A stretch of DNA of 15,053 nucleotides from DATFWC01 sp045801465 (GTDB taxonomy: Bacteria; Pseudomonadota; Alphaproteobacteria; Rhizobiales; Xanthobacteraceae). Where the stretch lies: assembly GCA_045801465.1 (NCBI GenBank), contig JBJMSU010000221.1:1-15053 (forward strand), written 5' to 3'. Made by a program: the position numbers and the translations under genes. This document shows positions 13,363 through 15,053 of this stretch, piece after piece. The notes beneath the pieces were generated by a model. The model was given only the letters and a program-made list of their open reading frames with translations. It searched no databases and was not told where the DNA came from. Numbering within the stretch: the stretch's first letter is position 1; every line of letters begins with the position of its first letter.

Positions 13363-13676
13363 CCTCGCCGCTCGAACAGAAGCTCAAGGTCAAGGGGCCG
13401 GTGGTCGTCACCGCCAACCGGCTGCGCGACGGCATCGTGATCTATCGCACCGCCGACGGCGGGTGGACCACCGAGCTCGCGGGCGCCGCCGTGGTGACGA
13501 CGACGCCGGCCGCGCAGGACCTGCTCAAGGGCGCGGTCGCCGACGACGTCGGCGCCGTGCAGGCCTATGTGGCGCCGGTCGAGCTCACGCCCGACCGCGG
13601 CGTGCTGCCGGGGAACTTGCGCGAGCGCATTCGCGTCGCCGGTCCGACCATCGCGCTGCCGAGCGTTTGTGCGTGA
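13359..13676 (+). CDS. DUF2849 domain protein of the siroheme/sulfite-reduction operon
   Basis: This 105-residue protein matches the DUF2849 family in size, in its 'KVKGPVVVTANRLRDGIVIY' start (9-28) and in 'GWTTELAGAAVV' (35-46). It looks like a small beta-rich cytoplasmic protein without a signal peptide or cysteine pairs (one Cys near the end). Its start codon overlaps the cysG stop (ATGA) with GGGAGG just upstream, and the reductase ATG follows seven bases after its stop. Position between siroheme synthase and a siroheme enzyme is the recurrent context I know for this family in Rhizobiales. It suggests a role with the reductase (assembly, electron transfer or regulation), but no function is established that I know of. 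Confidence 0.85.
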   Translation: MTSPLEQKLKVKGPVVVTANRLRDGIVIYRTADGGWTTELAGAAVVTTTPAAQDLLKGAVADDVGAVQAYVAPVELTPDRGVLPGNLRERIRVAGPTIALPSVCA

Positions 13677-13683
13677 GGCCGAC

Positions 13684-15053
13684 ATGTACGTCTATGACGC
13701 ATTCGACTGGGCCTTTCTCGAGCAGCGCGTCGACGAGTTCCGCGACCAGGTGCGCCGCCGGCTTTCCGGCGAATTGACCGAGGACGAGTTCAAGCTCCTG
13801 CGCCTGCTCAACGGCGTCTACCTGCAGCTCCACGCCTATATGCTGCGGATCGGCATTCCTTACGGCACGCTCTCCTCCGAGCAGATGCGCGCACTCGCCC
13901 ACGTGGCGCGCACCTACGACCGCGGCTACGGGCATTTCACCACGCGGCAAAACATCCAGTTCCATTGGATCAAGCTCGAAGAGCTGCCCGACGCGATGGC
14001 CTATCTCGGACGCGCCCGGCTGCACGGCATCCAGACCAGCGGCAATTCGGTGCGCAACGTCACCACCGATCAGTGGGCCGGCGTCGCCCCCGACGAGATC
14101 GAGGACGCGCGCATCTGGGGCGAGATCGTGCGCCAGCACTGCACGCTGCATCCCGAATTCACGTTCCTGCCGCGCAAGTTCAAGATCGCCATTACGGCCG
14201 CGCCGCGCGACCGCGCCGCAATCAAGATCCACGACATCAGTCTCAGGCTCTACAAGAACGACGCCGGGAAGACCGGGTTCGAGGTCGGCGTGGGCGGCGG
14301 GCTCGGCCGCATCCCCTACCTGGCGCAGATCATCAAGCCGTTCCTGGCGAAGCGCGATCTCCTGAGCTACATCGAGGCGATCCTGCGCGTGTACAACCAG
14401 TACGGCCGCCGCGACAACATCCACAAGGCGCGCATCAAGATCCTGGTCAAGGAGCGCGGCGCCGAGCGCTTCCGCTCCGAGGTCGAAGCCGAATGGGCGC
14501 ATCTCAAGAATGGCCCGGCGACCCTGACGCAGGCGGAAGTCGATCGCGTCGCGGCCCGCTTCACGCACCCGGAGTACGAGCCCCTTCCCGACCAGGATCT
14601 GTCGCGCTTGGGCAACTTCCCCGGCTTCGCCGCCTGGCTGAAGCGCAACGTGCACCGGCACAAGGTGCGCGGCTACGCCGCGGTGACGCTGTCACTGAAA
14701 AAGACCGGCGTCCCCCCGGGTGACGTCACCGCGGACCAGATGGAGGCGATCGCGGGTCTCGCCGATCGCTACTCGTTCGGCGAGCTGCGCGTGTCGCACG
14801 AGCAGAACCTGATCCTCGCCGACGTGCGCCAGCACGATCTCGCCGCGCTCTGGAGCGAAGCGCGCGCGCTGGGGCTCGCGACGCCGAATATCGGGCTTAT
14901 CACCAACATCATCGCCTGCCCGGGCGGGGATTTCTGCTCGCTCGCCAACGCCAAGTCGATCCCGGTGGCGCAGGCGCTGCAGGAGCGCTTCGACGATCTC
15001 GACTACCAGCACGACATCGGCGAGCTCGACCTCAACATCTCGGGCTGCATGAA
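13684..15053 (+). CDS. cysI: siroheme [4Fe-4S] nitrite/sulfite reductase, 3' end outside window
   Basis: From the ATG at 13684 (GAGG five bases upstream), 456 codons are visible before the window ends in frame; the full family length is about 550. The protein has the two-fold ferredoxin-like and siroheme domains of assimilatory sulfite/nitrite reductases: 'YGHFTTRQNIQFHWI' (82-96), 'TSGNSVRNVTTDQWAG' (118-133), 'KFKIAITAA' (165-173), and a second half-domain from about 320. The cluster-binding Cys pattern begins as ACPGGDFCS (Cys412 and Cys418), and Cys455 in 'NISGCM' is the third ligand; the fourth lies beyond the edge. It reduces sulfite to sulfide, or nitrite to ammonia, with six electrons. 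The cysG/DUF2849 context favours sulfite, hence the symbol, but the sequence alone does not exclude nitrite. Confidence 0.92.
   Translation, partial: MYVYDAFDWAFLEQRVDEFRDQVRRRLSGELTEDEFKLLRLLNGVYLQLHAYMLRIGIPYGTLSSEQMRALAHVARTYDRGYGHFTTRQNIQFHWIKLEELPDAMAYLGRARLHGIQTSGNSVRNVTTDQWAGVAPDEIEDARIWGEIVRQHCTLHPEFTFLPRKFKIAITAAPRDRAAIKIHDISLRLYKNDAGKTGFEVGVGGGLGRIPYLAQIIKPFLAKRDLLSYIEAILRVYNQYGRRDNIHKARIKILVKERGAERFRSEVEAEWAHLKNGPATLTQAEVDRVAARFTHPEYEPLPDQDLSRLGNFPGFAAWLKRNVHRHKVRGYAAVTLSLKKTGVPPGDVTADQMEAIAGLADRYSFGELRVSHEQNLILADVRQHDLAALWSEARALGLATPNIGLITNIIACPGGDFCSLANAKSIPVAQALQERFDDLDYQHDIGELDLNISGCM

Noticed and set aside
13585..14661. 358-codon minus-strand frame opposite the reductase
   Set aside because: The plus strand encodes an unmistakable siroheme reductase; the opposite frame has no recognisable features.

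Overview
The window is GC-rich chromosomal DNA that most likely comes from an alphaproteobacterium of the Rhizobiales (Bradyrhizobium/Xanthobacteraceae type). The reasons are a textbook TTAA-N7-TTAA CtrA-type box, the cysG - DUF2849 - nitrite/sulfite reductase gene order, a YkuD L,D-transpeptidase with a long Pro/Tyr-rich linker, TctC-type binding proteins, and palindromic intergenic repeats of the kind seen in these genomes. The taxonomic call is inference; the window holds no rRNA or tRNA gene.

Layout. (1) 1-1806: the tail of an alpha/beta hydrolase, a 414-bp non-coding stretch carrying the CtrA-type box, a small coiled-coil protein of unknown function (652-1107), and, convergent to it, a secreted CAP/SCP-domain protein (1246-1806, minus). 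(2) 1947-6281: a tight plus-strand operon encoding a periplasmic solute-binding protein, a molybdenum hydroxylase large subunit of the CoxL form II type, a DUF2390/TIGR02444 protein and a 4-carboxymuconolactone-decarboxylase-like protein. (3) 6514-10273: a TctC-family binding protein (minus), a UbiD-family decarboxylase (plus, divergent from it) and a DUF1932-type 3-hydroxyisobutyrate/6-phosphogluconate dehydrogenase-like oxidoreductase (minus). (4) 10588-11655: an exported L,D-transpeptidase. (5) 11950 to the end: an assimilatory sulfur/nitrogen operon with bifunctional siroheme synthase CysG, a DUF2849 protein and a siroheme nitrite/sulfite reductase cut off by the window edge.

How the genes fit together. 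Regions 2 and 3 look like catabolism of a small organic, possibly aromatic, acid: two unrelated periplasmic binding proteins, a Mo-dependent hydroxylase, a prFMN-type decarboxylase with an intact catalytic E-R-E network, a ring-cleavage-lactone decarboxylase homologue and an NAD(P)-dependent dehydrogenase. The substrate cannot be read from the sequence. Neither binding protein has its membrane components here, and the Mo hydroxylase lacks its Fe-S and FAD subunits, so partners must lie elsewhere. Region 5 is self-consistent: CysG makes the siroheme that the reductase needs. An AT-rich 13-bp palindrome sits just upstream of a plausible promoter in front of cysG.

Non-coding structure. The two convergent junctions at 6282-6513 and 9322-9430 each hold a different repeat-type palindromic element. 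The second is a pair of hairpins that differ by a compensatory base-pair change. I see no CRISPR array, prophage, insertion sequence or obviously new defence system. The most worthwhile leads are the incomplete Mo-hydroxylase operon, the UbiD locus, and the CtrA-type box near the unknown coiled-coil gene.
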